From contig NZ_AUHO01000006.1 of assembly GCF_000423225.1 (NCBI RefSeq), forward strand, positions 310,001 to 374,000: a DNA stretch of 64,000 bases, written 5' to 3'. The notes under the pieces were generated by a model. It made no database searches. It had not been told where the DNA came from and worked only from the letters and a program-made list of their open reading frames with translations. The translations under genes were made by a program, and so were the position numbers. Source of the stretch: Kaistia adipata DSM 17808 (GTDB taxonomy: Bacteria > Pseudomonadota > Alphaproteobacteria > Rhizobiales > Kaistiaceae). The number at the start of each line of letters is the position of its first letter. Positions within the stretch are counted from its first letter, which is position 1. Positions 36,747 to 45,918 of the stretch are shown in pieces.

Positions 36747-37735
36747 ACCCAACGCGCCGGAAGGAGCCGCCGTATCGCGCCGCTGACAATGTCGTCCTGT
36801 CCGGTCGCGATCCGCCTGTTCGGGAGATAGTCGAAGGGCGGCAGCATGGTCGCCGACCAGGAGCGCGCGGCGACATAGCCGAACAGGCCGGCGGCGTTGC
36901 GGAGGTCGCCGCGACAGAGGTGGCTCAGGCCGGACCAGTAGGCTCGCCCGAGCAGGCCGCGAGCGGCCAGGCTGGCAAGTCGCTGGGCTTGAGGGTGAGC
37001 TGCGCCCTCATGGCTGAAGAACCACTCGAAGGCGGCCTCGTAGGCGAGGATCTGTAGTCGCCGCTCGCGGCGCACCACGGCCGAACGCTCCCCCTCGTGG
37101 TCGCGCATGAACAGTTGCGGCAGACGGGTTCGGGCAACGAGGCCGCCCTGCAGCGTTAGCCGCATGATCAGCTCGAAATCGTCCGACTGATCGAGGGCCG
37201 TGCAGTAGTGGCCGGCGCGCTTTTGGGCTTCGGTACGCACGACCGCGGAACAGCTGCGGACGAGAAACAACCCGCTGCGGCAGCAATGCTCCAGAAGTTC
37301 AGTCGCCGGCATGAACTGCCAGTTCGCTTCGGCGGTACCGGATCTGCCCGTTCCTGGCGCGGGCTGGCCCGGCGCCAGTTCGCCGAAGGCGAATGTGACG
37401 GCGGGCTCGTGCTGCAGCACGGACAGGGCCCGCGCCAACGAACCTTCCGTCAGCAGATCATCGGCGCACAGGATCATGAACGCGTCGGAAGCGGCCCAAT
37501 CGATCGCCTCGTTGAACGAGGCGTGGTGCCCCAGGTTGCTGGGATGGCGGATCAGGGCGACGCGAGAGTCTTCCGCCACTAGCTGCTGGGCAACCTCGCA
37601 GCTGTCGTCGGTGGACGCGTTGTCGATGATGAGGACCCGCAACGCCCGGACGTCCTGGCGCAGCACGCTCTCGATGCATGCCCGCAGGTATCGACCATAA
37701 TTGTAGTTCGGAATGGCGACGTCGATGCTGGTCAT
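36743..37735 (-). CDS. GT2 family glycosyltransferase
   Basis: A 330-residue GT-A enzyme. It opens with VAIPNYNYGRYLRACIESVL, has VLIIDNASTDDSCEVAQQL, HPSNLGHHASFNEAID, and a metal-binding D-x-D-like FMILCADDLLTEGS near residue 95. It would transfer a sugar from an NDP-donor to the growing lipid-linked oligosaccharide. The gene is antiparallel and splits the SDR-DUF4910 pair from the methyltransferase-cytidylyltransferase-deacetylase group; its last 4 bp overlap the DUF4910 stop. Confidence 0.87.
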   Translation of the reverse strand: MTSIDVAIPNYNYGRYLRACIESVLRQDVRALRVLIIDNASTDDSCEVAQQLVAEDSRVALIRHPSNLGHHASFNEAIDWAASDAFMILCADDLLTEGSLARALSVLQHEPAVTFAFGELAPGQPAPGTGRSGTAEANWQFMPATELLEHCCRSGLFLVRSCSAVVRTEAQKRAGHYCTALDQSDDFELIMRLTLQGGLVARTRLPQLFMRDHEGERSAVVRRERRLQILAYEAAFEWFFSHEGAAHPQAQRLASLAARGLLGRAYWSGLSHLCRGDLRNAAGLFGYVAARSWSATMLPPFDYLPNRRIATGQDDIVSGAIRRLLPARWV

Positions 37736-37971
37736 TTCGGGCTCGCGCCGTGTTTCTGCCGATGGTCGGAAAAGTCAGCGCCACCCTGCGGCGATCCGCA
37801 ACTAGCCCGATCGCTCCCGGAAAGCCGAGTTCGGGTCGGCAACTCCTTCGAAAGAGGGAGGCTGGGTTGGAGGCCCAGTCCAAAGTATGGCGGGGTACAA
37901 CCTTGTTCTCTCTATGTTCCGAGTGCGGGTTGCATAGGATCGCCCTTGGCAAACGGACGGGAGCCTCGGGG

Positions 37972-39279
37972 ATGACCTATCATGGCGGAACAGGTAGTCG
38001 CGGCAAGCTAGCCTCGATCGATCGATGCCGGCTGTGCGGGGCGGCGCTCGACCACGTCTTCGTCGATCTCGGCATGTCGCCCCTGTGCGAAAGCTTCGTG
38101 GAGCCGGAGGGCCTCGATCAGGGTGAGGTTCACTATCCCCTGCGCGTCATGGCCTGCGAGTTTTGCTTCCTGGTCCAGCTCAAGGCCTATGTCGCCCCGG
38201 ACGAGATCTTCCGCGAATACGCCTATTTCTCCTCCTATTCGTCGAGCTGGGTTGCCCATGCGCAGCGCTATTGCGAGGCGACCGTGGCGCGTCTCGAACT
38301 CGGACCCGAGAGCCAGGTCGTCGAGATTGCCAGCAACGACGGATATCTGCTGCAGCATTTCCTGCCGTTCGGCGTGCCGGTGCTCGGGGTCGAGCCCGCG
38401 GCGAATGTGGCTGAGGTGGCGATCGACAGGGGCATCGAGACCCGCGTCGAGTTCTTCGGCGTCGGCCTGGCGCGACGACTGGTGGCGGAAGGCAGGCGAG
38501 CCGACCTGATCATCGGCAACAACGTCCTGGCGCAGGTCCCCGATCTCAACGATTTCGTCGCCGGCCTGGTCATCCTGCTCAAGCCGAATGGCGAGATCAC
38601 GCTCGAGTTTCCCCATCTCGCGCGGCTGATCGGCGAAGGTCAGTTCGACACGATCTATCACGAGCACTTCTCCTATTTCTCGCTGCTCGCGATCGAGCAG
38701 ATCGCGGCGCGGCATTGTCTGCGTCTCGTCGACGTTGAAGAGCTTGCGACCCATGGCGGATCCCTCCGGGTGCATCTGGTGCATGCGGCGTCGCCACGGT
38801 CGCGGCAACCGGCGGTTGCGGCTCTTCTGGCGGCCGAGCGCTCGATCGGGCTGGATCGGGTCGAGACCTTCGCCAGCTTCGGTGAACAGGTCCGGGCGAC
38901 GAAGCGGGCGCTGTTGTCGCTGCTGATCGCGCTCAAGGACCAGCGAAGCAGCCTCTGCGGCTACGGGGCCCCGGGCAAGGGCAACACGCTGCTCAACTAT
39001 TGCGGTATCGGCAGGGACTTCCTCGATTTCACGGTCGACCGTAACCCGCGCAAGCACGGCCGCTACACGCCGGGAATGCACATCCCGATCCTGCCGCCGG
39101 AGGCGCTCGATCAGGCGCGGCCGGACTATGTCCTGATCCTGCCGTGGAACCTCAAGGACGAAATCATGGAGCAAATGGGCCACATCGCGGACTGGGGGGG
39201 CCGCTTCATCGTCCCGATCCCCCGGCCGCAAATCGTGGATCCGAGCGACTTCGCGCGGCCGCGGGAGGTGGCGTCATGA
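37972..39279 (+). CDS. NDP-sugar C-methyltransferase
   Basis: A 435-residue three-domain methyltransferase of the TylC3/NovU/CloU-like type. The N-terminal zinc domain has CRLCGAALDHVFVDLGMSPL and CEFCFLVQ (two Cys pairs); the SAM-binding core has VVEIASNDGYLLQHF and NNVLAQVPDLNDFV near residues 115-190; EFPHLARLIGEGQFDTIYHE with FSYFSLLAIE is the catalytic region; and the C-terminal domain has GYGAPGKGNTLLNYCGI. Such enzymes methylate C-3 (or C-5) of a 4-keto-NDP-sugar, giving branched sugars. The ATG at 37972 was chosen on the family start. Its end overlaps the cytidylyltransferase start (ATGA). Confidence 0.87.
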   Translation: MTYHGGTGSRGKLASIDRCRLCGAALDHVFVDLGMSPLCESFVEPEGLDQGEVHYPLRVMACEFCFLVQLKAYVAPDEIFREYAYFSSYSSSWVAHAQRYCEATVARLELGPESQVVEIASNDGYLLQHFLPFGVPVLGVEPAANVAEVAIDRGIETRVEFFGVGLARRLVAEGRRADLIIGNNVLAQVPDLNDFVAGLVILLKPNGEITLEFPHLARLIGEGQFDTIYHEHFSYFSLLAIEQIAARHCLRLVDVEELATHGGSLRVHLVHAASPRSRQPAVAALLAAERSIGLDRVETFASFGEQVRATKRALLSLLIALKDQRSSLCGYGAPGKGNTLLNYCGIGRDFLDFTVDRNPRKHGRYTPGMHIPILPPEALDQARPDYVLILPWNLKDEIMEQMGHIADWGGRFIVPIPRPQIVDPSDFARPREVAS

Positions 39280-40085
39280 AGGTGGTGTTGTTCTGCGGCG
39301 GGCTCGGAACCCGAATACGCGAATATCCGGAAAGCGTGCCCAAGCCGATGATCCCGATCGGGCACCAGCCGATCCTCTGGCACCTGATGAACTACTATAG
39401 CCAGTACGGGCACACGGACTTCGTGCTTTGCACGGGCTACAAGGCCAATGTGATCAAGGAGTTCTTCCTGAACTATCGGCCCCAGACCTATGCCGACTGC
39501 ATCGTCTCCGACTTCGGGACGAAGGTCGAGATCCTCGGCGCGCCGGAGCAGGATTGGCGGGTCGCCCTGATCGACACGGGCATCTGGCGCAATATCGGCG
39601 AGCGTCTTCTGGCGGTCCGGGAGCATGTGCGCGACGAAGAGATGTTCCTTGCCAACTATAGCGATGGACTGAGCGACGTCGATCTCGGCGACATGATCGC
39701 GCGGTTCCGGGCCAGCGATCGGCTCGGCTGCTTCCTGGCGGTGCGGCCGCCCCTCAGTTTCCACTTCGCGGAGATCGCCGAGAACGGCGTGGTGCGGGGC
39801 ATCCACACCTCCGACCGTCCCGATCTCTGGATCAATGGCGGCTTCTTTCTGTTCCGGCCGGAGATCTTCGATTTCATCCAGGCGGGCGAGGAGCTGGTCC
39901 TCCAGCCGTTCTCGCGCCTGATCGCCGCCGGCGCCCTGATGGCCTATCGGCACGAGGGGTTCTGGCGCGCCATGGACACGCTGAAGGATCGCCAGATGCT
40001 GGAGGACATGGTCGAGCAGGGGCGGATGCCCTGGCGCCTCGGCGATGCCAGGCCGGCCCCCTCGCTCTCGCTATCTGTCCCGTGA
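39276..40085 (+). CDS. rfbF: Glucose-1-phosphate cytidylyltransferase-like nucleotidyltransferase
   Basis: A 269-residue nucleotidyltransferase. It starts VVLFCGGLGTRI followed by SVPKPMIPIGHQPILWHLMN, the RfbF signature with the activating G-G-x-G-T-R loop and PKP, then YGHTDFVLCTGYKANVIKEF and TGIWRNIGERL. RfbF couples CTP and alpha-D-glucose-1-phosphate to CDP-glucose, the entry to CDP-3,6-dideoxyhexoses and other CDP-sugars. No CDP-glucose 4,6-dehydratase (RfbG) gene is seen in the window, so the substrate or next step may differ. It overlaps both neighbours by 4 bp, so three genes here are translationally coupled. Confidence 0.85.
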   Translation: MKVVLFCGGLGTRIREYPESVPKPMIPIGHQPILWHLMNYYSQYGHTDFVLCTGYKANVIKEFFLNYRPQTYADCIVSDFGTKVEILGAPEQDWRVALIDTGIWRNIGERLLAVREHVRDEEMFLANYSDGLSDVDLGDMIARFRASDRLGCFLAVRPPLSFHFAEIAENGVVRGIHTSDRPDLWINGGFFLFRPEIFDFIQAGEELVLQPFSRLIAAGALMAYRHEGFWRAMDTLKDRQMLEDMVEQGRMPWRLGDARPAPSLSLSVP

Positions 40086-40735
40086 AGCCGTTCTCGCTCA
40101 TTCGGCCCGGCGAACGGTTGTCGCTGCTGTGCCTTGGCGCCCATTCGGACGATATCGAGATCGGCGCCGGCGGGGCCCTGCTCAGCTGGCTGGCGAGCGG
40201 TGCCATCCTCGATATCTGCTGGCGGGTCCTGAGTGCGCCGGGGGAGCGCGCTCAGGAGGCGCGCCGATCCGCGGCCGGCTATCTCGCCGGCGCCGCCACG
40301 GCCGACATCGGCACCGCGGATTTCCAGGACGGCCTGTTTCCCGAGCAGGGCGCGGCGATCAAGGCTTGGATGGAGGCGTTGAAGCGTAGTCAATCGCCGG
40401 ATCTCATCCTGACCCATCGCCGCGACGACGCGCACCAGGATCACCGCCTGGTTTCCCGCCTGACCTGGAACACTTTTCGCGATCCGTTGATCCTCGAATA
40501 CGAGATCCCGAAATGGGACGGCGATCTCGGTCGGCCGAACCTCTATGTCCCCTATGGCGATGCGGCGATGGATCGGAAAATCGCGTTGCTGACCGAACAT
40601 TTCGCTTCGCAGCGGTCGAAGGACTGGTTCGATGCCGAGACGTTTCGTGGCTTGGCGCGACTGCGCGGCATGGAGTGCAGGTCGCCCGGCCGCTACGCGG
40701 AGGCATTCGTCCTTCGCAAGGCGGTCCTTGCCTGA
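40082..40735 (+). CDS. PIG-L family deacetylase
   Basis: A 217-residue protein of the PIG-L/LmbE family, zinc-dependent N- or O-deacetylases. The metal-binding A-H-x-D-D is AHSDDIEIGAGG (residues about 20-31) and the second cluster is HRRDDAHQDHR near 112. It starts with GTG at 40082, four bases into the end of the cytidylyltransferase gene. In this context it could remove an N-acetyl group from a sugar intermediate of the putative CDP-sugar pathway, by analogy with other PIG-L proteins; this is inference. Confidence 0.85.
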   Translation: MKPFSLIRPGERLSLLCLGAHSDDIEIGAGGALLSWLASGAILDICWRVLSAPGERAQEARRSAAGYLAGAATADIGTADFQDGLFPEQGAAIKAWMEALKRSQSPDLILTHRRDDAHQDHRLVSRLTWNTFRDPLILEYEIPKWDGDLGRPNLYVPYGDAAMDRKIALLTEHFASQRSKDWFDAETFRGLARLRGMECRSPGRYAEAFVLRKAVLA

Positions 40736-40875
40736 CTGCCGAGACGGCGGGCGCGCCCAGGCGGGGCCGCCGGATGGCTGATGGAAAGCTCAGAATGGCT
40801 GGCTGTCGCCGCGGAGCCCTTCGCCATAGCCTAGCCCTGGATATGTCCCGCGGACGAAGAAGCGGAGGAGCCGTC

Positions 40876-42075
40876 GTGAGGTTCGCGTTCTTTGCCTATC
40901 CGCATCGCGGCGGCACCTACTCCGTCTTCCGGCATTTGCGCGCGGGCCTCGCGGCGCAAGGCATCGAGGTCCGCTGGCTCGGCATAGGTCCCCTGGCGCA
41001 CGACGCCATCGCGGATCCGGACTGGCACGCCGAGCGCGCCAGCGGGGCCGCCTGCGGTTCGCGCGACGATGATGCGAGAGCCCAGGCGCGCTCCCTTCTG
41101 GAGGCTCTCGCGACCGGCGGTTTCGAGGGGGTCTTTCTCAACGCGCACGCCGATCCGGTGCAGACCAATCTGGCGCGCTACCTGCCCCGCTCGCTGTTGC
41201 GCATCCTGATCGTCCACAACATCACGCCCGGCACCTATGCCGCCGCCGTCGCGATACGCGACCATGTGCATGCCGTCGTCTGCGTGTCGCCGCGGATCGA
41301 GCAGGATCTGGTAGCCCGGCACGGATTTGCCCCCTCGCGGATCTACACGATTCCGAACGCGACGGACGTGCCCGTGGCGCCCGCGCGATGCCTGCCGGAC
41401 CGGGAAGCGCCGCTGCGGATCGTGTCGCTCGGGCGGATCGAGGACCAGGCCAAGGGCGTGTTGTGGCTGCCCGAGATCCTGCGCCGCCTGCCGCGAAGCT
41501 TCACCCTGGCCATCGCCGGGGACGGGCCCGATCTCGCGCGGCTCCGGCAGCGGTCATCCGATCTCGGGGAGCGCATCCGTTTCCTTGGCGCCGTCTCGCC
41601 TGACCATGTGGCGGAGCGGCTGGCGGACCATGACGTGCTGCTTGCGCCCTCCCGCTTCGAAGGGTTCATGATCACGGCGGTCGAGGCCATGGCGGCCGGT
41701 TGCGTGCCGGTGGTCTCGCGCATCCGCGGGGTAACGGACACGGTGGTCGACGCGGGCGGCAGCGGCCTGCTCTTTCCAGTCGGCGATCTCGAATCCGCCG
41801 CCCGCGCCCTCCGCCAGCTCGACGCGGACAGGCGGCTGTGGCTGCGCCTGTCGCAGGGCGGGCAGGAGCAGGTGCGCAGGCGGTTCGGCGTCGATCGCCT
41901 CGGCAGGGATTATGGCAACCTGATCGCCCGTCTGCGTCGCGCTCCGCCCGAGGTCGCTCGGCCGCTTGATCTCGAGCACTGGCGTTTGCCGTCCGGCTTG
42001 CGGGCGGGGCTTCGCACCTATCTGCCGACCTCGGTGAAGAATTTTCTCCGGACCATCCGGGAGCGCGTCGCGTGA
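40876..42075 (+). CDS. GT4 family glycosyltransferase
   Basis: A 399-residue GT-B glycosyltransferase. VRFAFFAYPHRGGTYSVFRH at the start (GTG at 40876, GGAGGAG five bases before), VVCVSPRIEQDLVARHGFAP near residue 135, LRIVSLGRIEDQAKGVLWLP near 175 and the C-terminal donor-site SRFEGFMITAVEAMAAGCVP near 258 are GT4-typical, the last bearing the E-x7-E motif. An ATG further upstream at 40843 is possible but lacks a ribosome site. Donor sugar unknown; probably acts in repeat-unit assembly. Confidence 0.85.
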   Translation: MRFAFFAYPHRGGTYSVFRHLRAGLAAQGIEVRWLGIGPLAHDAIADPDWHAERASGAACGSRDDDARAQARSLLEALATGGFEGVFLNAHADPVQTNLARYLPRSLLRILIVHNITPGTYAAAVAIRDHVHAVVCVSPRIEQDLVARHGFAPSRIYTIPNATDVPVAPARCLPDREAPLRIVSLGRIEDQAKGVLWLPEILRRLPRSFTLAIAGDGPDLARLRQRSSDLGERIRFLGAVSPDHVAERLADHDVLLAPSRFEGFMITAVEAMAAGCVPVVSRIRGVTDTVVDAGGSGLLFPVGDLESAARALRQLDADRRLWLRLSQGGQEQVRRRFGVDRLGRDYGNLIARLRRAPPEVARPLDLEHWRLPSGLRAGLRTYLPTSVKNFLRTIRERVA

Positions 42076-42106
42076 AACCACTGCCGCCCCGGGCGAGAAC
42101 GACATC

Positions 42107-43378
42107 ATGACGGCGGCGCTGATCTGGATCCTGGGCCTCGCCTCCGCCGGCGTCGTCCTCGTCGGCCTTCGCCGCCCGGAGGGGGCCTATCACTATCCGT
42201 TCCTGGCGGGAGCGACTTTCCTCGGCTTCATCGTCCCGCAGCTTCCGGCCTTCGCGGAGGACCCCTTTTTTCCCGCCGGCGCCGTCGCGCGAACGGCGGC
42301 ATTCGCCAGTCTCTGCGTCGCCGCATGCGCGCTCGGATGGCACATGCCGCGCGGCAGCGTGCGGGAGAGGAAGCCCTGGCGCTTCGACGAGGGGAAGCTG
42401 CTCGCCGTGGCGGCCGGCCTCTCCCTGATCGGCGGCTTCTTCTGGATGAAGATCTCCGCCCTGCCCTACGAGATCAAGTACTCAGTCTATACGGGCCTTC
42501 CCGTGGTCTATGTCTTCTTCGCGCGCCTGGTGCCCTATGGTTTCGCCATTGCGCTGCTCTGCTGCGCGCGCCGGGTCAGTCTTCCGGCGATCGCCATCCT
42601 TGCCTTCGACCTCTTCTTCTACGCGGATCGGATCCTGGTGCATGGCCGGCGCGCGGAGGCGGCCGATTTCGTCCTCCTGATCGGGCTGGCGGTCTGGTTT
42701 CAGCGCCGCCGCGCCGCGCCTCGCCTGCTTTCCCTTGTCTTCATCCTCGGCGCGGCCTTCGCTCTGACCAGCATCGGCGACTACCGCTCCGTCACCACGG
42801 CGCGGGATCCATCGCCGTGGTCCGCCCTGCTCAAGATTGACGTCGCCGCCAATTTCGACGTTCTGATCGCGGAAGGCGGCAACGAGGTCCGCAATGCGGT
42901 TGTCCGCATGGAGGCGGTCCAGCGCTCGGAGGCCTTCGATTTCGGTCTCAGCCACTGGAACATGACGGTCTTCAACTATGTCCCAGCTCAGCTGCTTGGG
43001 GCCGCCTTCAAGGAGGGGCTGACCGTGCCGCTGGACGGACAGACCCCACGTGACTACGCCCCGCATCCCGGCACGACCGAGACCGGGCTCAGCGATGCCT
43101 TCGCTTCGTTCTCCTACCTCGGCGCGCTCAAATTCTTCCTGCTCGCCTATCTCATGCGGGGGCTCTATGACGCGGCCATGGCCGGTAGCACGCTCTGTCA
43201 GATCTTGTATGCACTGTCGCTCGCGCCAGCGATGCATGCCGTGACGCACCACACGCAATGGCCTGTCTCCGCGTGGATTCACATGGCGATGTTCCTGGTT
43301 CCGGCTTTGGCGCTGGCCCGGATTCGCGACCGGGGCGTTGACGGCGCGCTCGAAGCGGCTCGCGGGGCGCCGCCATGA
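42107..43378 (+). CDS. Wzy-like O-antigen/exopolysaccharide polymerase
   Basis: A 423-residue membrane protein with about 10-12 helices and a large loop near residues 230-320, the usual Wzy layout. The segment ETGLSDAFASFSYLGALKF near residue 325 is common in this divergent family. It polymerises repeat units on the periplasmic face after flipping by Wzx. Identity is based on topology and position among glycosyltransferases rather than on strict motifs. It begins 31 bp after the preceding GT4 gene and ends overlapping the next GT4 gene by 4 bp. Confidence 0.7.
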   Translation: MTAALIWILGLASAGVVLVGLRRPEGAYHYPFLAGATFLGFIVPQLPAFAEDPFFPAGAVARTAAFASLCVAACALGWHMPRGSVRERKPWRFDEGKLLAVAAGLSLIGGFFWMKISALPYEIKYSVYTGLPVVYVFFARLVPYGFAIALLCCARRVSLPAIAILAFDLFFYADRILVHGRRAEAADFVLLIGLAVWFQRRRAAPRLLSLVFILGAAFALTSIGDYRSVTTARDPSPWSALLKIDVAANFDVLIAEGGNEVRNAVVRMEAVQRSEAFDFGLSHWNMTVFNYVPAQLLGAAFKEGLTVPLDGQTPRDYAPHPGTTETGLSDAFASFSYLGALKFFLLAYLMRGLYDAAMAGSTLCQILYALSLAPAMHAVTHHTQWPVSAWIHMAMFLVPALALARIRDRGVDGALEAARGAPP

Positions 43379-44622
43379 CGGAGACCCTGCCCCGCCAGGA
43401 CGGCGTCGCGGCGGCGAGCCATCCGCGGGTTGCCATCCTCTTCCAGCGTTTCGGCCCCTATCATGTCGCGCGCTTGCGCGCGGCCGCGCAGAAGATGCCC
43501 GTCATCGGCATCGAAATGAGCGCGACCGATCGCACCTATGCCTGGGCGGCCGAGCCCTGCGAGGACCTTGCTCGGCTGGTCGTCTCCCCCGATATCGACG
43601 CCGAACCCATGCCGCGCCTGTTTTCCAAGGTCGCGCAGGCGCTGGACCGCGCCCATCCCGACGCCGTGGCCATCGCCGGCTGGTCGCATCCTGCGGCACT
43701 CGCGGCGCTGTTCTGGTGTGGCTTGCGCGGGATCCCGGCAATTCTGATGTGCGACAGCGCCGAGGCCGACGCGGTCCGGCGGGGGTGGCGCGAGCGCATT
43801 AAGCGCCGGGTCGTCTCGTTGTTCGCCTCCGCGCTGGTCGGGGGCAAGCCGCACCGCCGCTACCTCTCAAGACTGGGGATGTCGCAGGATGCGGTGTTCG
43901 ACGGCTACGACGTTGTCGCCAACGATCACTTTGCCGCCGGTGCGGAACGGGCGCGCGCGGATGCCGGCGCCACGCGGGCGCGCCATGCCCTACCCCGCCG
44001 GCCCTTCTTCCTGATGTCGAGCCGGATGATCGCCAAGAAGAACCTGTTCGTGGTGCTCGACGCCTATCGGGTCTATCGGGCCAAGGCGGGACCGGAGGCC
44101 TGGGATCTGCTCATCTTGGGCGATGGTCGCCTGATGCCGGCGCTTCGGGAAGCGGTCTGTCGCGCCGGCTTGACTGGACAGGTTCACCTGCCAGGCTTTC
44201 GTCAATATGCGGAGCTGCCGGACTTCTACGGCCTTGCGGGAGCGTTCATTCTGGCGAGCGCCGTCGAGCAATGGGGGCTCGTCGTCAACGAGGCGATGGC
44301 CGCGGGCCTGCCGGTGATCGTGTCGAACCGGTGCGGATGCCGGGAGGATCTGGTTCAGTCGGGGGGGAATGGTTTTGCCTTCGAGCCGGGCGACCCGGCG
44401 CAGCTCGCCCGCTTCATGCAGATCGTCGCCGGGGATCCTGTCCTGGCCGGGGCGATGGCCTCTGCCGGACAACGCCTCATCGCGGAGTGGGGCCCCGGCC
44501 GTTTCGCGGCCAATCTCCATGCCGCGGTCGAGCATGCGATGGCGGCGCGGCGGCGTCCCGGACTGCTGGCGCTCGCGATGACGGGGCTCCTGATGTTACG
44601 GCGAGAGCCGCCGGACGACTGA
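43375..44622 (+). CDS. GT4 family glycosyltransferase
   Basis: A 415-residue GT-B enzyme. RVAILFQRFGPYHVARLRAA at the start, MSSRMIAKKNLFVVLDAY near 218, LLILGDGRLMPALREAV near 245 and SAVEQWGLVVNEAMAAGLPV near 300 give the GT4 donor-binding region with its E-x7-E pair. It overlaps the polymerase-like gene by 4 bp and is the last plus-strand gene of the locus, convergent with the minus-strand operon after 18 bp. The acceptor and donor are unknown. Confidence 0.86.
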   Translation: MTETLPRQDGVAAASHPRVAILFQRFGPYHVARLRAAAQKMPVIGIEMSATDRTYAWAAEPCEDLARLVVSPDIDAEPMPRLFSKVAQALDRAHPDAVAIAGWSHPAALAALFWCGLRGIPAILMCDSAEADAVRRGWRERIKRRVVSLFASALVGGKPHRRYLSRLGMSQDAVFDGYDVVANDHFAAGAERARADAGATRARHALPRRPFFLMSSRMIAKKNLFVVLDAYRVYRAKAGPEAWDLLILGDGRLMPALREAVCRAGLTGQVHLPGFRQYAELPDFYGLAGAFILASAVEQWGLVVNEAMAAGLPVIVSNRCGCREDLVQSGGNGFAFEPGDPAQLARFMQIVAGDPVLAGAMASAGQRLIAEWGPGRFAANLHAAVEHAMAARRRPGLLALAMTGLLMLRREPPDD

Positions 44623-44640
44623 TCGATTATGCCCCGCCGG

Positions 44641-45918
44641 TCAGAGCTGGCGCTCAAGAAGGGCGCGCCAAGCGGCGCCATATTGCGAAATGGTCATGGT
44701 TTCGGCCCGCTGGCGCCCGGCCCATCCCATTCGGGCCCGGAGATCGCCATCGCCCACCAGGCGCGCGAGCGAGCGCGCCATACCGTCGAGATCCTCGCAA
44801 CCATGCACGAAGCCTTCGATTCCATTGCGGGCGTGCGTTCCGCTCTCGGGCGTCGTGACGATCGGCAATCCCATTGCCATCGCTTCCAGGACGGCCCCTG
44901 CCGAGCCCTCGCAGGTCGAGGGAAAGAAGAACACGTCGAACCGTTCCAGCCAAGCGGGAATGGCCGCCGCCGGCACGGCGCCTGCGAGCCTGACGTCCCC
45001 CTTTTCACGCTCCAGGGTTCCTGGTTCGAGCAGGCTGGGACCGACCATGATGAACTCCGCGACCTTCGGGTCGAAGGCGTGGGCGATCTTCAGGAAGGCG
45101 GGCGCGCCCTTGCGCAGCGATACGGTGCCGACGAAACCGATACGAACGGGTCCGGCGCGGCGGCTGCGGTCACGATGTGTGAACAGGCGGGTGTCGATCG
45201 GATAAGGCAGGACCGAGACGCGCTCGGGATCCGATCCCTCCAGGATCAGGCCGTCGCGAACATAGTCGGATGCGCAGGTGATGTGATCGGCGGCGGCCCA
45301 GCTCCGCCGCTCGATTTCGCGCATCAGAAGTGGACCGACGGGATCGATCGCTTTCTCCCATCCCGGCCACAGCGCAGCCTGTCGATTGGAGGCGCGCGTC
45401 TCCACCTCGATCGGGGCGATCATCTGGTCGAGAATGACCGTGATCTTGCGCGAGCGGGCCCATTCGCACAGCAGCGGATCGATGTTGCGGACGAAGCCGG
45501 CGAGGCCGTCGACATTCTCCAGGCCATGCCGCAGCACGTGGCGCGCCAGGGATCGGGATCGTCCGACATATCGTTCCTCGCTGCGCGTGGCGCGGCTCTC
45601 GCAGAGCCGTTCCACCAGGGTGGTCCAGGAGGGAGCCGAAACCTTGTCGTCGTCGAGTTCCGGGCATCGACGCCCGGCCAGGCGCTGACCCGCCCCCCGC
45701 GGAAGGCTGGCCAGGATTGCGGCGAGCGCCGCCTGCGGAGAGCCGCGACGCACGTAGAAGTCGGTGTGCATCCTGGCCAGGATGCCGGCGGACTGCAGGG
45801 CCAGCGGCAGGGCATAGCGCAGGCGCGACCCGTCCTGAATCACGACGATCCGAGGTGGCGCCGGCTCCTTCCGCCGGCATGGGGCACTACCCCGCATCGT
45901 CGCGGCTTCCGTGCTCAT
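44641..45918 (-). CDS. GT4 family glycosyltransferase
   Basis: A 425-residue GT-B enzyme. RIVVIQDGSRLRYALPLALQ near residue 24, VRIGFVGTVSLRKGAPAFLK near 260 and FFFPSTCEGSAGAVLEAMAM near 330 mark it as GT4 (GT1-superfamily) with the E-x7-E signature. The ATG at 45918 overlaps the previous gene's stop (ATGA). It is the last gene of the minus-strand operon running regulator, chain-length protein, export protein, glycosyltransferase, glycosyltransferase. Confidence 0.84.
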   Translation of the reverse strand: MSTEAATMRGSAPCRRKEPAPPRIVVIQDGSRLRYALPLALQSAGILARMHTDFYVRRGSPQAALAAILASLPRGAGQRLAGRRCPELDDDKVSAPSWTTLVERLCESRATRSEERYVGRSRSLARHVLRHGLENVDGLAGFVRNIDPLLCEWARSRKITVILDQMIAPIEVETRASNRQAALWPGWEKAIDPVGPLLMREIERRSWAAADHITCASDYVRDGLILEGSDPERVSVLPYPIDTRLFTHRDRSRRAGPVRIGFVGTVSLRKGAPAFLKIAHAFDPKVAEFIMVGPSLLEPGTLEREKGDVRLAGAVPAAAIPAWLERFDVFFFPSTCEGSAGAVLEAMAMGLPIVTTPESGTHARNGIEGFVHGCEDLDGMARSLARLVGDGDLRARMGWAGRQRAETMTISQYGAAWRALLERQL

